Source of the DNA: Oceaniglobus roseus
GTDB taxonomy: Bacteria > Pseudomonadota > Alphaproteobacteria > Rhodobacterales > Rhodobacteraceae
Reading direction: 5' to 3'
NCBI RefSeq assembly: GCF_002869745.1
Contig: NZ_PNOS01000003.1
Location: forward strand, 1-64,000
Length of the DNA stretch: 64,000 nucleotides
Shown here: piece by piece, positions 16,734 through 27,757 of the stretch
Layout of the letters: each line of letters starts with the position of its first letter
How positions within the stretch are numbered: the first letter of the stretch is position 1
Program-made: the position numbers and the translations under genes
The notes under the pieces: model-generated
The model's input: the letters and a program-made list of their open reading frames with translations, nothing else
Told to the model about the DNA's origin: nothing
Databases searched by the model: none

Positions 16734-17450
16734 CTAGCCGAGGGCCTTCAGCGCCGTGGCGAGGTCGATGGCCCCGTCATAGAGCGCGCGGCCCGAGATG
16801 GCGCCGGCGATCACGCCGGTGTCGCGGAGCGCCGTGAGGTCGGCCATGGAGGAGACGCCGCCTGAGGCGATGACGGGGATCGTGACGGCGCGGGCCAGCG
16901 CCTCGGTCGCCTCGATGTTCGGCCCGGCCATGGCGCCGTCGCGGTCGATGTCGGTGTAGATGATCGCGGCGACGCCCGCGTCCTCGAAGCTTTTGGCCAG
17001 ATCCGTCACCATCACGTCGGTCTCCGTCGCCCAGCCCTTGGTGGCGACGCGGCCCTTCCTTGCGTCGATCCCCACTGCGACCTTGCCCTGGAAGGCGCGG
17101 GCGGCTTCGCGGACGAGGTCGGGGTTTTCCACGGCGACGGTGCCGAGGATGACGCGGGCGAGGCCCTTGTCGAGCCAGGCCTCGATGGTGGCCATGTCGC
17201 GGATGCCGCCGCCGAGCTGGGCGGGGACGTTCACCGCCCCAAGGATCGCCTCGACCGCCGCGCCGTTCACGGGCGCCCCCGCGAAGGCGCCGTTGAGGTC
17301 GACGAGGTGCAGCCACTGGCAGCCCGCCTCCTGGAAGGCCAGCGCCTGGGCCGCCGGGTCGTCGCCGAAGACGGTGGCCTTGTCCATCTCGCCCTTCAGC
17401 AGGCGCACGCACTGGCCGTCCTTCAGGTCGATGGCGGGGTAGAGGATCAT
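16734..17450 (-). CDS. hisA: HisA, phosphoribosylformimino-AICAR-phosphate isomerase
   Basis: This 238-residue barrel enzyme begins [20 protein letters not shown] with the catalytic Asp and has [29 protein letters not shown] with the second catalytic Asp, and [11 protein letters not shown]. It performs the Amadori isomerisation of ProFAR to PRFAR, the substrate of HisF/HisH. Length is typical for the family. It lies between the DUF2147 and DUF302 genes, both on the opposite strand. Confidence 0.97.
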   Translation of the reverse strand: MILYPAIDLKDGQCVRLLKGEMDKATVFGDDPAAQALAFQEAGCQWLHLVDLNGAFAGAPVNGAAVEAILGAVNVPAQLGGGIRDMATIEAWLDKGLARVILGTVAVENPDLVREAARAFQGKVAVGIDARKGRVATKGWATETDVMVTDLAKSFEDAGVAAIIYTDIDRDGAMAGPNIEATEALARAVTIPVIASGGVSSMADLTALRDTGVIAGAISGRALYDGAIDLATALKALG

Positions 17451-17610
17451 GGGGCTGCCTTTCCGTTTGTCGGGGGCCTTCTGCACCGGGGCGCGGCCAA
17501 GCTCAAGACGGCTGCGACGCCGCGTCATGGGCCGGGGCGACCCCACGTCAGGCTTTGCGCGGCGGCGGCGTGGCGCTTGGATGCGGGCAAGTTTCAAGGG
17601 AGGAGACCAC

Positions 17611-17994
17611 ATGAAACCGCTTCTTATCGCCGCCGCCTTCGCCGCCGTCGCGGGCATCGCCTCTGCTGATCCGGTCGAGGGCACATGGCAGACCCAGCCC
17701 GACGACGGCGCCGTGGCGCTGGTGAAGATCGTGCCTTGCGGGGCGAATTTCTGCGGCACGATCCAGCGCACCTTCAAGGACGGGAAGGAGTACAAGTCGC
17801 CGAATCTCGGCAAGCAGATCGTGCGGTCGATGACGCCGAAGGGGAACGGCAAGTACGAGGGGCAGGTCTGGCGGCCCTCCAACAACAAGGTCTATCTCGG
17901 GAAGATCTCGCTGTCGGGCAACACCATGGCACTGAAGGGCTGCGTGGCGGGCGGGCTGATCTGCAAGTCGCAGACCTGGACCCGGGTTCAGTAG
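17611..17994 (+). CDS. DUF2147 family exported protein
   Basis: The 127-residue protein has a signal peptide ([19 protein letters not shown]) and a DUF2147 domain: [66 protein letters not shown]. The family is predicted to be a small beta-sandwich in the periplasm with unknown function. Four cysteines could form disulfides. The start was chosen at 17611 for its GGGAGGAGACC ribosome binding site. It is divergent from hisA (160-base gap). Confidence 0.87.
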   Translation: MKPLLIAAAFAAVAGIASADPVEGTWQTQPDDGAVALVKIVPCGANFCGTIQRTFKDGKEYKSPNLGKQIVRSMTPKGNGKYEGQVWRPSNNKVYLGKISLSGNTMALKGCVAGGLICKSQTWTRVQ

Positions 17995-18029
17995 GGTCGC
18001 AGGAACAAGTGTCTGCGGCATCGGGTTTG

Positions 18030-18050
18030 TCTCCTGGATAAATCAGGAGA
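18030..18050 (+). promoter_or_regulatory. Hairpin that pairs the ribosome binding site of the hydrolase gene
   Basis: TCTCCTG (18030-18036), loop GATAAAT, CAGGAGA (18044-18050): a perfect 7-bp stem. The 3' arm is the ribosome binding site AGGAGA, five bases before the ATG at 18056. In the folded RNA the site is hidden, which would lower translation until it melts or is opened. Confidence 0.55.
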
Positions 18051-18055
18051 TAGAG

Positions 18056-18874
18056 ATGCCGAGGATCACAAGCAGTGACGGAACCGGCCTACACGTCAAG
18101 GACTGGGGCAGCGGGCGGCCCGTGGTGCTGATCCACGGCTGGCCGCTGAACGCCGACAGCTGGGAGCACCAGGCGCTGAGCCTGGCCGAGGCCGGATTCC
18201 GCGTCGTGTCCTACGACCGGCGGGGGTTCGGGCGCTCGGACCAGCCGTTCAAGGGCTACGACTACGACACCATGGCCGACGACCTGGCCGCGGTGATCGG
18301 CGGGCTGGACCTGCGCGACGTGACACTCGCGGGCTTCTCCATGGGTGGCGGCGAGGTGGCGCGGTACATGTCGCGCCACGGCAGCAACCGCATCGCGAAG
18401 GCGGTGCTGGTGTCCTCCATCGCCCCCTTCATGGGGCAGAAGGACAACCCGGACGGCGTTCCCGACGAGGTGTTCGAGGGGATGAAGAAGGGGGTCAGGA
18501 CGGACCGCGCGGGTTTCCTGAAGGAGTTCTTCAACGATTTCGTGGGGCAGGGCACGAAGGACGGCGGCACCAGCGAGGCGGCGCGGCACTGGATGTGGTC
18601 GATGGCGATGATGGCCAGCCCGAAGGCGACGCTGGACTGCATCGACGCCTTCGCGAAGACCGACCTGAGGGGCGACATGGCGGCCTTCGACGTGCCGACG
18701 CTGGTCGTCCACGGCACGGGCGACAAGATCGTGCCGTTCGAGATTTCCGGCAAGCGCGCGTCGGAGATGGTGAAGGGCGCCACGCTCAAGACCTACGAGG
18801 GCGGGCCCCACGCGGTCACGGCCACCCATGCCGGGCAGTTGAGCCACGATCTGGTCGCCTTCGCCAAGGGCTAG
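18056..18874 (+). CDS. Alpha/beta hydrolase, non-heme chloroperoxidase/esterase type
   Basis: The 272-residue protein has the alpha/beta-hydrolase fold with HGWPLNADSWE (oxyanion region), the nucleophile elbow GFSMGGGE (Ser about residue 96), acid residue in HGTGDKIVPFE and catalytic His in GGPHAVTATH. This matches the cofactor-free haloperoxidase/arylesterase branch, which can hydrolyse esters and make peracids. The physiological substrate is unknown. It is convergent with hisH (stops 9 bases apart). Its ribosome binding site is paired in a small hairpin. Confidence 0.9.
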   Translation: MPRITSSDGTGLHVKDWGSGRPVVLIHGWPLNADSWEHQALSLAEAGFRVVSYDRRGFGRSDQPFKGYDYDTMADDLAAVIGGLDLRDVTLAGFSMGGGEVARYMSRHGSNRIAKAVLVSSIAPFMGQKDNPDGVPDEVFEGMKKGVRTDRAGFLKEFFNDFVGQGTKDGGTSEAARHWMWSMAMMASPKATLDCIDAFAKTDLRGDMAAFDVPTLVVHGTGDKIVPFEISGKRASEMVKGATLKTYEGGPHAVTATHAGQLSHDLVAFAKG

Positions 18875-18883
18875 GGGGTCGGC

Positions 18884-19522
18884 TCAGGGACGCCAGCGCA
18901 GGAAGTTGGCGATCAGGCGCAGCCCCGCGGCCTGGCTCTTTTCCGGGTGGAACTGGGTGCCGACACGGTTCCCGCGGGCGACGACCGCGGTGACCTCGGT
19001 GCCGTAGTTGCAATGGGCGATCCGCTGGGCCGGGTCGCCCATTTCCATGTGGAAGGAGTGGACGAAATAGGCGTGCTCCCCCGTCGCGATGCCGTCGAGC
19101 ACCGGGTGGGGGCGGTCGATGACGAGGTCGTTCCAGCCCATGTGCGGCACCTTCAGGCCGTGACCCGGGTCGATCGGCACCACCTCGCCGTCGATCCAGC
19201 CGAGGCCGGGCGTCTCGGCGTATTCGTATCCCTTCAGCGCCATCAGCTGCATCCCGACGCAGATGCCGAGGAACGGGCGGCCCCTGACCTCGACCGCCTC
19301 GATCAGCGCGGCGTGGAGCGCGGCGTGGTCCTGCATCAGCGCGGCCGAGCAGGCGGGGAAGGCGCCGTCGCCCGGCAGCACCACGCGGTCGGCGCGAGCC
19401 ACGTCCTCGGGGCGGGACGAGACGATGACCTCGCCCGCGTCCACCTCGCGCGCCATTCGCTGGAACGCCTTCTCGGCCGAGTGGAGGTTGCCCGAGTCGT
19501 AGTCGATCAGGACCGTCAGCAT
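18884..19522 (-). CDS. hisH: HisH, imidazole glycerol phosphate synthase glutaminase subunit
   Basis: This 212-residue class I glutamine amidotransferase begins MLTVLIDYDSGNLHSAEKA and carries the nucleophile Cys in LGICVGMQLM, the catalytic His/Glu in GTQFHPEKSQ and the oxyanion segment LPGDGAFP. It supplies ammonia to HisF. The start lies two bases after the hisB stop, so hisB and hisH are surely co-transcribed. Its 3' end faces the hydrolase gene. Confidence 0.97.
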   Translation of the reverse strand: MLTVLIDYDSGNLHSAEKAFQRMAREVDAGEVIVSSRPEDVARADRVVLPGDGAFPACSAALMQDHAALHAALIEAVEVRGRPFLGICVGMQLMALKGYEYAETPGLGWIDGEVVPIDPGHGLKVPHMGWNDLVIDRPHPVLDGIATGEHAYFVHSFHMEMGDPAQRIAHCNYGTEVTAVVARGNRVGTQFHPEKSQAAGLRLIANFLRWRP

Positions 19523-19524
19523 GG

Positions 19525-20112
19525 TCAGAGCGCGCCCTTTGTCGAGGGCAGCTCGCCCGCCATCCGCGGATCGGGCTCCACCGCCTGCCGCAGCGCGCGG
19601 GCGCAGGCCTTGAAGGCGGCCTCGGCGATGTGGTGGCTGTTGAAGCCGTGGACGCGGTCCATGTGCAGGGTGATTCCGCCGTGGGTGGAAAGCGCCTGGA
19701 AGAACTCGCGCATAAGTTCGGTATCGAAGGTGCCGATCTTCGCCGTCGGAAAGTCGACGTTCCACACCAGGAAGGGCCGTCCCGAGAGATCCAGCGCGCA
19801 GGCCACCTGCGCGTCGTCCATGGCGAGCGCGAAGCTGCCATAGCGGCGGATACCCCGCTTGTCGCCAAGCGCCCTGGCCAGCGCCTGGCCGAGGGCGATG
19901 CCGCAATCCTCCACCGTGTGGTGGTCGTCGATGTGCAGATCGCCCTTTGCGTTCAGGGAGATGTCGATCAGCGAATGGCGGGCCAGCTGGTCGATCATGT
20001 GGTCGAAGAAGCCGACCCCGGTCGAGGACGAACAGGTGCCGGTGCCGTCGAGCCTCACCTCGGCGGTGATCTCGGTCTCCTTCGTGGTGCGGGTAATGCG
20101 GGCGTCGCGCAT
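19525..20112 (-). CDS. hisB: HisB, imidazoleglycerol-phosphate dehydratase
   Basis: The 195-residue monofunctional enzyme has all metal-binding repeats of the family: [66 protein letters not shown]. It dehydrates imidazole glycerol phosphate to imidazole acetol phosphate using Mn. There is no phosphatase domain, as normal for alphaproteobacteria. The start [15 protein letters not shown] fits the family. The promoter must lie in the 288-base gap to phaB, in which no other gene is seen. Confidence 0.97.
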   Translation of the reverse strand: MRDARITRTTKETEITAEVRLDGTGTCSSSTGVGFFDHMIDQLARHSLIDISLNAKGDLHIDDHHTVEDCGIALGQALARALGDKRGIRRYGSFALAMDDAQVACALDLSGRPFLVWNVDFPTAKIGTFDTELMREFFQALSTHGGITLHMDRVHGFNSHHIAEAAFKACARALRQAVEPDPRMAGELPSTKGAL

Positions 20113-20400
20113 GGGGCCTCCGGTCGGAACGGTCGTCCGGTCTATAGGCGGAGGGACGTGCCAAGGAAAGGGCCGTCCCGATCCGCCCTTGCCAGTCGCG
20201 GCTGACCTGTGTTCCATAGCCCTGTGAAACTGCTGCACTTCTTGGCCGCAAGGCTGCTGCGGCGCGGCGTGGACGGAGGTGGGGGAGCGCCTACATGGAC
20301 GCATAGCGGCAATGCCGATTGCGCAGAGGACAGCGCGGCCTGCTTCCCCTAAGGAAGCCGCGCGGGCAAGAACAAGTCGAAACGACGGGAGGAGACAATC

Positions 20401-21126
<726 letters not shown>

Positions 21127-21163
21127 CGGCGGGCGCTTGGGTTTTTCCTGCTGAAAGCTCTGC

Positions 21164-21194
21164 CGCCGGAGGCGCCCCGCAGGTGCCTCCGGCG
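21164..21194. other. Perfect stem-loop between phaB and aceE
   Basis: CGCCGGAGGC (21164-21173) pairs perfectly with GCCTCCGGCG (21185-21194) around an 11-base loop. There is no following T-run, so it is not a clear terminator. It may stabilise the 3' end of the phaB message or belong to an extragenic palindrome family. The segment GCCTCCGGCG-GACCC resembles the extra bases in istB. Confidence 0.5.
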
Positions 21195-21237
21195 CGACCC
21201 CGACATGGCGCGCCATTCCACAAGAGGAAGATGACAC

Positions 21238-23892
21238 ATGAAAGACGGCACTCCTGATATCGACCCGATCGAATCCCAGGAATGGCAGGAGGCGATCGAG
21301 GACGTGATCGCCCGCGACGGCGCCGACCGGGCGCATTTCCTTCTGGACAAGGCGGTGCAGCAGGCGCGGGCCGCCGGGGCGACCCTGCCGTTCTCGGCCA
21401 CCACGCCCTACCAGAACACGATCCCCGCCGACGATCTGCTGGAGATCCCGGGCGACATGGAGATGGAACGGCGGATCCGCCGGATCAACCGCTGGAACGC
21501 CATGGCGACGGTGGTGCGGCGCAACAAGGAAAGCTCGGAATACGGCGGGCACATCGCGTCCTTCGCGTCCTCCGCCTGCATGTACGACATCGGCCTGAAC
21601 CACTTCTGGCGGGCGAAGTCGGCGATGCACGGCGGCGACCTCGTGTTCTTCCAGGGCCACGTGGTGCCGGGCATCTACGCGCGCTCGTTCATGGAGGGCC
21701 GGTTCTCGGAAGAGCAGATGGCCAACTTCCGCTCGGAAGTCGGCGGCTCGGGGCTGTCGTCCTATCCGCACCCCTGGCTGATGCCGGATTACTGGCAGTT
21801 CCCGACCGTCTCCATGGGCCTCGGGCCCCTGATGGCGATCTACCAGGCGCGGTTCATGAAATACATGCACAACCGCGGCCTGATCGACGCGGCGGACCGC
21901 AAGGTCTGGGTGTTCCTCGGCGACGGCGAGATGGACGAGCCGGAGAGCCTCGGCGCCATCGCGCTGGCGGCGCGCGAGAAGCTCGACAACCTGATCTTCG
22001 TGGTCAACTGCAACCTCCAGCGGCTTGACGGGCCGGTGCGCGGCAACTCGAAGATCGTGCAGGAGCTGGAGGGCGAGTTCCGGGGCGCGGGCTGGGAAGT
22101 GCTGAAGGTGCTCTGGGGCCGCGGCTGGGACGAGCTGCTGGAGATGGACACCACGGGCCGTCTGCGCCAGCTGATGGACGAGACGGTGGACGGCGACTAC
22201 CAGACCTTCAAGTCGAAGGACGGCGCCTATATCCGCAAGCACTTCTTCGGCAAGTACCCGGAAACCGCCGCGCTGGTCGAGGACTGGAGCGACGACGACA
22301 TCTGGTCGCTGCGCCGGGGCGGTCACGATCCGCAGAAGGTCTATACCGCGTTCAAGCGGGCGACCGAGGTGAAGGGCCAGCCGACCTGCCTTCTGGTGAA
22401 GACCGTGAAGGGCTTCGGCATGGGCAAGGCTGGGGAGGGGCAGAACACCACCCACCAGCAGAAGAAGGTCAACGAGGAGCAGCTGCGCGCCATGCGCGAC
22501 CGTTTCGAGATCCCGGTCTCGGACGAGGACCTGCCGAAGGCGCCGCTGATCAAGCTGAACAACGCGCAGAAGGCTTACCTGGCCGACAAGCGCAAGGCGC
22601 TGGGCGGAGAGTTTCCGAAGCGGTTCACCGGGGCGCCCAGCCTCGAGATCCCGCCGCTGGAGGCGTTCAAGCAGCAGCTCGAATCGACCGGCGACCGGGA
22701 GATTTCCACCACAATGGCGTTCGTGCGGATCCTGACGACGCTGCTGCGGGACAAGAAGATCGGCAAGAACATCGTGCCGATCGTGCCGGACGAGTCCCGC
22801 ACCTTCGGGATGGAGGGGCTGTTCCGCTCGGTGGGGATCTATAACCCGCTCGGGCAGAACTATACCCCCGAGGACGCCGACCAGATGATGTTCTACAAGG
22901 AGAGCACGGACGGGCAGGTGCTTCAGGAGGGGATCAACGAGGCCGGCGCCATGGCCGACTGGATCGCGGCGGCGACCTCGTATTCCAACCACGGCGTGCC
23001 GATGATCCCGTTCTACATCTACTATTCGATGTTCGGCTTCCAGCGGATCGGCGACCTGGCCTGGGCCGCGGGGGACAGCCGTGCGCGGGGCTTCATGCTG
23101 GGCGGCACCGCCGGGCGGACGACGCTGAACGGGGAAGGCTTGCAGCACGAGGACGGGCATTCGCACATCCTCGCCTCGACCATCCCGAACTGCATCAGCT
23201 ACGATCCGACCTTCAGCTATGAGGTGGCGGTGATCGTGCAGCACGGGATGCAGCGGATGTACGGCGACCAGGAGGACGTCTATTTCTACCTCACCCTGAT
23301 GAACGAGAACTACAGGCACCCCGAGATGCCGATGGGCGCCGAGGAGGGGATCATCAAGGGGCTCTATGCCGTTTCGCGCGAGAAGAAGCCGGGGAAAAAG
23401 CACGTGAACCTCATGGGTTCCGGGACGATCCTCGTGCAGGCCATGAAGGCGGCGGCGATGCTGAAGGAGGACTTCGGCGTGACCTCGGACATCTGGTCGG
23501 CCACCAGCTTCAACGAGCTGGCCCGCAACGGGCAGGACTGCGCGCGCTGGAACCGGCTGAACCCGCTGTCCGAGCCGAAGGTGCCCTACATCACCGAGAC
23601 GCTGAAGGGCGCGAAGGGGCCGATCGTGATCGCCACCGACTACATGAAGAACTACGGCGAGCAGGTGCGCGCCTTCGTCGAGCAGCCGATGACGATCCTC
23701 GGCACCGACGGGTTCGGGCGCTCGGACAGCCGGGTGAACCTGCGCCGCTTCTTCGAGGTGGACGCGAACCACATCGCCGCGGCGGCCATGACCGAGCTTT
23801 ACAAGCTGAAGGCGGTGAGCCGCGAGGAGATGGAGAGCGCCTTGAAGAAATACGACATCGACGGCGACAAGCCGAACCCCCGCTTGGTGTAA
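21238..23892 (+). CDS. aceE: AceE, pyruvate dehydrogenase E1 component (homodimeric type)
   Basis: The 884-residue protein is the single-chain E1 of the pyruvate dehydrogenase complex. It decarboxylates pyruvate with thiamine diphosphate and passes the acetyl group to E2 lipoate. The ThDP motif runs from GDG (residues 228-230) to NCN (257-259). [24 protein letters not shown] holds conserved active-site histidines, and the pyrimidine domain contains [13 protein letters not shown]. Length fits the AceE family. Many alphaproteobacteria use the PdhA/PdhB form instead. It is the first gene of aceE-aceF-lpd (21 and 10 base gaps). Confidence 0.97.
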   Translation: MKDGTPDIDPIESQEWQEAIEDVIARDGADRAHFLLDKAVQQARAAGATLPFSATTPYQNTIPADDLLEIPGDMEMERRIRRINRWNAMATVVRRNKESSEYGGHIASFASSACMYDIGLNHFWRAKSAMHGGDLVFFQGHVVPGIYARSFMEGRFSEEQMANFRSEVGGSGLSSYPHPWLMPDYWQFPTVSMGLGPLMAIYQARFMKYMHNRGLIDAADRKVWVFLGDGEMDEPESLGAIALAAREKLDNLIFVVNCNLQRLDGPVRGNSKIVQELEGEFRGAGWEVLKVLWGRGWDELLEMDTTGRLRQLMDETVDGDYQTFKSKDGAYIRKHFFGKYPETAALVEDWSDDDIWSLRRGGHDPQKVYTAFKRATEVKGQPTCLLVKTVKGFGMGKAGEGQNTTHQQKKVNEEQLRAMRDRFEIPVSDEDLPKAPLIKLNNAQKAYLADKRKALGGEFPKRFTGAPSLEIPPLEAFKQQLESTGDREISTTMAFVRILTTLLRDKKIGKNIVPIVPDESRTFGMEGLFRSVGIYNPLGQNYTPEDADQMMFYKESTDGQVLQEGINEAGAMADWIAAATSYSNHGVPMIPFYIYYSMFGFQRIGDLAWAAGDSRARGFMLGGTAGRTTLNGEGLQHEDGHSHILASTIPNCISYDPTFSYEVAVIVQHGMQRMYGDQEDVYFYLTLMNENYRHPEMPMGAEEGIIKGLYAVSREKKPGKKHVNLMGSGTILVQAMKAAAMLKEDFGVTSDIWSATSFNELARNGQDCARWNRLNPLSEPKVPYITETLKGAKGPIVIATDYMKNYGEQVRAFVEQPMTILGTDGFGRSDSRVNLRRFFEVDANHIAAAAMTELYKLKAVSREEMESALKKYDIDGDKPNPRLV

Positions 23893-23913
23893 GCCGAAGA
23901 TCAGGAGAGAGAC

Positions 23914-25212
23914 ATGACCACAGACGTCAAAGTGCCCGACATCGGCGATTTCAAGGATGTGCCGGTCGTGACCGTGCTGGTCTCGGTGGGCGACACCGTG
24001 GCCAAGGAGGATCCGCTGATCGAGCTGGAGTCCGACAAGGCGACGATGGAGGTGCCGTCCTCCGCTGCCGGGAAGGTGAAGGAGATCAAGGTTTCCGAAG
24101 GCGACAAGGTGTCGGAAGGCGACCTGATCCTCGTGCTGGAAGGCGAGGGCGGCGGCGATGCCTCGGGCAATTCCTCCGGTGGCGAGACCAAGGAGGAAAC
24201 GAAGCAGGAGGCGAAGGCCGAAAAGGCACCCGAAGCGCCGAAGCCCGCGCAGCCTGCCGCCGCCGAAGCGCCCGCCTCGGTCACGGACACCGGGTTCAGC
24301 AAGGCCCATGCCTCGCCCTCCGTCAGGGCCTTCGCGCGGAACCTCGGCGTCGATCTGGCGAAGATCAACGGATCGGGTCGGAAGGGCCGGATCCTGCGCG
24401 ACGACGTGACGAACTTCTTCAAGTCCACCTCGGCCCCCGCGGCGGCGGCCGGCGGCGGCGCGGCGCAGGGCGGCATGGGCATTCCGCCGATCCCGGCGGT
24501 CGACTTCTCGAAGTTCGGCCCCGTCGAGAACGTCGAGATGAGCCGGATCAAGAAGATTTCCGGCCCCGCGCTGCACCGGTCCTGGCTGAACATCCCCCAC
24601 GTCACCCATAACGAGGAAGCCGACATCACCGAGCTGGACCAGTACCGCAAGGAGCTGGACACCGAGGCGAAGCAGGACGGCTATCGCGTGACGCTGCTGT
24701 CGTTCATCGTGAAGGCCAGCGTTTCGGCCCTGAAGAAGCACTGGGAGTTCAACTCGTCGATCCACCCCGACGGCGACAAGCTGATCAGGAAGGACTTCTA
24801 CAACATCGGCTTCGCCGCCGACACGCCGAACGGGCTGATGGTGCCGGTCATCAAGGACGCCGACCGCAAGGGGATCGTCGAGATCTCGAAGGAGTTGGGC
24901 GACCTGTCGGCGCAGGCGCGGGAAGGCAAGCTGAAGGGGCCCGACATGCAAGGCGCGACCTTCACCATCTCGTCGCTGGGCGGGATCGGGGGCACGTCCT
25001 TCACCCCGATCGTCAACGCGCCCGAGGTGGCGATCCTGGGCCTGACGCGCAGCAAGATGGCGCCGGTCTGGAACGGGTCGGAGTTCGTTCCGCGCAACAT
25101 GCTGCCGATGTCGCTGAGCTATGACCACCGCGCGGTGGACGGGGCGCTGGCGGCGCGGTTCTGCGCGCACCTGAAATACCTGCTGGGCGATGCCCGGCGG
25201 CTGATGCTGTAA
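23914..25212 (+). CDS. aceF: AceF, dihydrolipoamide acetyltransferase (pyruvate dehydrogenase E2)
   Basis: This 432-residue core subunit has one lipoyl domain (residues 1-77, lipoylated Lys42 in [11 protein letters not shown]), an Ala/Glu/Lys/Pro-rich linker, an E1/E3-binding domain (about 128-165, [19 protein letters not shown]) and the catalytic acetyltransferase domain with [11 protein letters not shown] near residue 402. It transfers acetyl from lipoate to CoA. AceE-type E2 proteins often carry one to three lipoyl domains, and here there is one. The lipoyl domain is nearly identical to the one on the following E3. Confidence 0.97.
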   Translation: MTTDVKVPDIGDFKDVPVVTVLVSVGDTVAKEDPLIELESDKATMEVPSSAAGKVKEIKVSEGDKVSEGDLILVLEGEGGGDASGNSSGGETKEETKQEAKAEKAPEAPKPAQPAAAEAPASVTDTGFSKAHASPSVRAFARNLGVDLAKINGSGRKGRILRDDVTNFFKSTSAPAAAAGGGAAQGGMGIPPIPAVDFSKFGPVENVEMSRIKKISGPALHRSWLNIPHVTHNEEADITELDQYRKELDTEAKQDGYRVTLLSFIVKASVSALKKHWEFNSSIHPDGDKLIRKDFYNIGFAADTPNGLMVPVIKDADRKGIVEISKELGDLSAQAREGKLKGPDMQGATFTISSLGGIGGTSFTPIVNAPEVAILGLTRSKMAPVWNGSEFVPRNMLPMSLSYDHRAVDGALAARFCAHLKYLLGDARRLML

Positions 25213-25222
25213 GGGGGCAACC

Positions 25223-27031
25223 ATGGATATCAAGGTTCCCGACATAGGCGACTTCAAGGACGTGCCCGTCATCACCATCCTGGTGTCGGTGGGTGACGAG
25301 GTGAAGAAGGAAGACCCGCTGATCGAGCTGGAGTCCGACAAGGCGACGATGGAAGTGCCATCGCCCGCCGCCGGAAAGGTGAGCGAGATCAAGGTGAAGG
25401 AAGGCGACAAGGTCTCGGAGGGCACCGTGATCATGGTGTTCGAAGGGGCAGAAAGCGGCGATGCGCCGAAGAAGGACTCCTCCGGCGAGGCGGCGAAGGC
25501 CCAGTCCGGCGGCGGCGAGACCGGCGGCAGCGTCGGCGGCTACGGCGGGCGCGGGGCGGATGCCGAGGGCGCACCGAAGTCGGTGCAGCCGACCGGCAGC
25601 GCCTCCGGAAAGGGCGACATGCATGCCGAGGTGGTGGTGCTGGGCTCGGGCCCCGGCGGATACACCGCGGCGTTCCGCGCGGCGGACCTCGGCAAGTCGG
25701 TGATCCTGATCGAGCGGTACTCCTCGCTGGGCGGGGTCTGCCTGAACGTCGGCTGCATCCCGTCGAAGGCGCTGCTGCACGCGGCCAAGACCATCACCGA
25801 GGCCGAGGAGATGGGCGAGCACGGCATATCCTTCTCCAGGCCCAAGGTGGACCTCGACAAGCTGCGCGGCTGGAAGGACGGGGTCGTGAAGCAGCTCACA
25901 GGGGGCCTCGGCGGACTTGCCAAGGGGCGCAAGGTCAAGACCGTGCAGGGCTACGGCAAGTTCACGGGGCCGAACATGATCGCCGTCGAGACCGACGACG
26001 GGACCAGGACCGTCAGCTTCGACCAGTGCATCATCGCCGCGGGGTCCGAGCCGGTGAAGCTGCCGTTCATCCCGCACGACGACCCGCGCGTGGTGGATTC
26101 CACCGGGGCGCTGGAGCTTGCCGACATCCCGAAGCGGATGCTGGTGCTCGGCGGCGGGATCATCGGGCTGGAGATGGCGACGGTCTACGAGGCGCTGGGG
26201 TCGAAGATCACCATCGTCGAGCTGATGGACCAGATCATTCCCGGCTGCGACAAGGACATCGTGAAGCCGCTGCATAGCCGGATCTCGAAACGCTACGAGA
26301 AGATCCTGCTGAAGACCAAGGTCACGGCCATGGAGGCGGGCAAGAAGGGGCTGAAGGTCACCTTCGAGGACGAGAAGGGCGAGAGCTTCGAGGACACCTT
26401 CGACAAGGTGCTGGTCTCGGTCGGGCGCCGCCCGAACGGCAAGCTGATCGACGCCGAGAAGGCGGGGGTCGCCGTGGACGAGCGCGGCTTCATCGCCGTC
26501 GACGACCAGCAGCGCACCGGGCAGCCGCACATCTTCGCCATCGGCGACGTGGTGGGCCAGCCGATGCTGGCGCACAAGGCGGTGCACGAGGGCAAGGTCG
26601 CGGCCGAGGTCTGCGCGGGTCACAAGCGGCATTTCGATGCGCGGGTGATCCCCTCGGTCGCCTATACCGACCCCGAGGTCGCCTGGGCGGGCGTGACCGA
26701 GAACGAGGCCAAGGCGAAGGGGATCAAGTACGCCAAGGGCGTGTTCCCCTGGGCCGCTTCCGGGCGGTCGCTGTCGAACGGGCGGTCGGAGGGGATCACG
26801 AAGCTCCTGTTCAACCCCGACGACGACCGGGTGATCGGCGCCGCGATCGTGGGCACCAACGCGGGCGACCTGATCGCCGAGGTGGCACTGGCGATCGAGA
26901 TGGGGGCGGATGCGGTGGACTTGGGCCACACGATCCACCCGCACCCGACGCTGTCGGAGACGGTGAACTTCGCCGCCGAGATGTTCGAGGGCACGATCAC
27001 CGACCTGATGCCGCCGAAGAAGCGCGGCTGA
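25223..27031 (+). CDS. lpdA: Dihydrolipoamide dehydrogenase (E3) with N-terminal lipoyl domain
   Basis: The 602-residue protein fuses a lipoyl domain (residues 1-75, Lys40 in [11 protein letters not shown]) through a Gly/Ser/Ala-rich linker (about 78-130) to a complete FAD disulfide oxidoreductase: FAD motif [19 protein letters not shown], redox pair CLNVGC (Cys173/Cys178), NAD motif [18 protein letters not shown], and catalytic His/Glu in HPHPTLSE. It reoxidises dihydrolipoamide with NAD. Lipoylated E3 occurs in several bacteria with AceE-type complexes. The lipoyl domain resembles that of the adjacent AceF closely enough to suggest duplication. Confidence 0.97.
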   Translation: MDIKVPDIGDFKDVPVITILVSVGDEVKKEDPLIELESDKATMEVPSPAAGKVSEIKVKEGDKVSEGTVIMVFEGAESGDAPKKDSSGEAAKAQSGGGETGGSVGGYGGRGADAEGAPKSVQPTGSASGKGDMHAEVVVLGSGPGGYTAAFRAADLGKSVILIERYSSLGGVCLNVGCIPSKALLHAAKTITEAEEMGEHGISFSRPKVDLDKLRGWKDGVVKQLTGGLGGLAKGRKVKTVQGYGKFTGPNMIAVETDDGTRTVSFDQCIIAAGSEPVKLPFIPHDDPRVVDSTGALELADIPKRMLVLGGGIIGLEMATVYEALGSKITIVELMDQIIPGCDKDIVKPLHSRISKRYEKILLKTKVTAMEAGKKGLKVTFEDEKGESFEDTFDKVLVSVGRRPNGKLIDAEKAGVAVDERGFIAVDDQQRTGQPHIFAIGDVVGQPMLAHKAVHEGKVAAEVCAGHKRHFDARVIPSVAYTDPEVAWAGVTENEAKAKGIKYAKGVFPWAASGRSLSNGRSEGITKLLFNPDDDRVIGAAIVGTNAGDLIAEVALAIEMGADAVDLGHTIHPHPTLSETVNFAAEMFEGTITDLMPPKKRG

Positions 27032-27242
27032 CCGCGGCGCCGTCCCGGCGGGGGCGGGGGACCTCCGGCCCCCCGCGTCCCCCCGGCCGCACCGCGGAAA
27101 CTGCCGGTGCGACCTTCGGATGCCTTGCCGGGATGCGGCCGCGCAACATTTTTCCTCCCCAATCCGGTCCCGCGCCGTTACGCTGGCGCAGGATGCGTGC
27201 CTTGAGGGTGCGCGGGATGACCCCTAAACGCGGAGACACGAC

Positions 27243-27707
27243 ATGGCCGGCAAGAACCCCTTCGACATGAGCCAGTGGATGAACGCCTTCGACCCTGCGG
27301 AGATGGGCCGCATGTTCCAGCCGCAGAACATGTTCCAGATGTTCCAGCCCCAGCAGGCGAGCGCCTTCGACATGGAGGGCATCATCAAGGCCAACCAGCG
27401 CAATTTCGAGGCGCTGACCGAGGCGAACAAGTCCGCCGCCGCCGCTTACAAGGACATGCTGGACAAGCAGATGGAGGTGTTCGGCCAGATGACCATGGCC
27501 GTGCGCCAGCAGTACGAATGGGCCGAGGACGCCGCCGGCCCCGAGACGCTGAAGGCCAAGACCGCCGCGATGAACGAGGCGGTGGAAGAGGCCCTGGTGA
27601 TGATGAAGAAGCTGGCCGACGCGACGCGCGAGGCGAACGAGCAGGCCTACAACGCGATGAAGGGGCAGATCGCCCAGTCGGTCGAGGAACTGAAGAAAAA
27701 GAAGTGA
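27243..27707 (+). CDS. phaP: Phasin family protein (polyhydroxyalkanoate granule coat)
   Basis: This 154-residue alpha-helical protein begins with a Met/Gln/Phe-rich stretch (MFQPQNMFQMFQPQQ). It continues with the phasin pattern IIKANQRNFEALTEANKSAAAAYKDML, long amphipathic helices and a Lys-rich end. Phasins coat polyhydroxyalkanoate granules and control their size. The ribosome binding site is GGAGACACGAC. Nearby phaB supports a role in polyhydroxybutyrate storage. The 211-base gap to lpd and 50-base gap to pntA suggest its own promoter, with candidate TTGAGG-N16-CTAAAC just upstream (weak). Confidence 0.85.
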   Translation: MAGKNPFDMSQWMNAFDPAEMGRMFQPQNMFQMFQPQQASAFDMEGIIKANQRNFEALTEANKSAAAAYKDMLDKQMEVFGQMTMAVRQQYEWAEDAAGPETLKAKTAAMNEAVEEALVMMKKLADATREANEQAYNAMKGQIAQSVEELKKKK

Positions 27708-27757
27708 TCCGCACTGCGCTTCCTGCGTAGGCACAGCGGTTTAGGAGGGATAGCTGA

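Noticed and set aside
20225-20260. TGC-rich stretch (CTGCTGCACTTCTTGG) before phaB as PhaR site
   Set aside because: Only a partial match to the inverted TGC-rich motif. No good second half is present.
27054-27076. GC hairpin after lpd as terminator
   Set aside because: The stem GCGGGGG/CCCCCGC is good but there is no T-run after it, so termination is unsupported.
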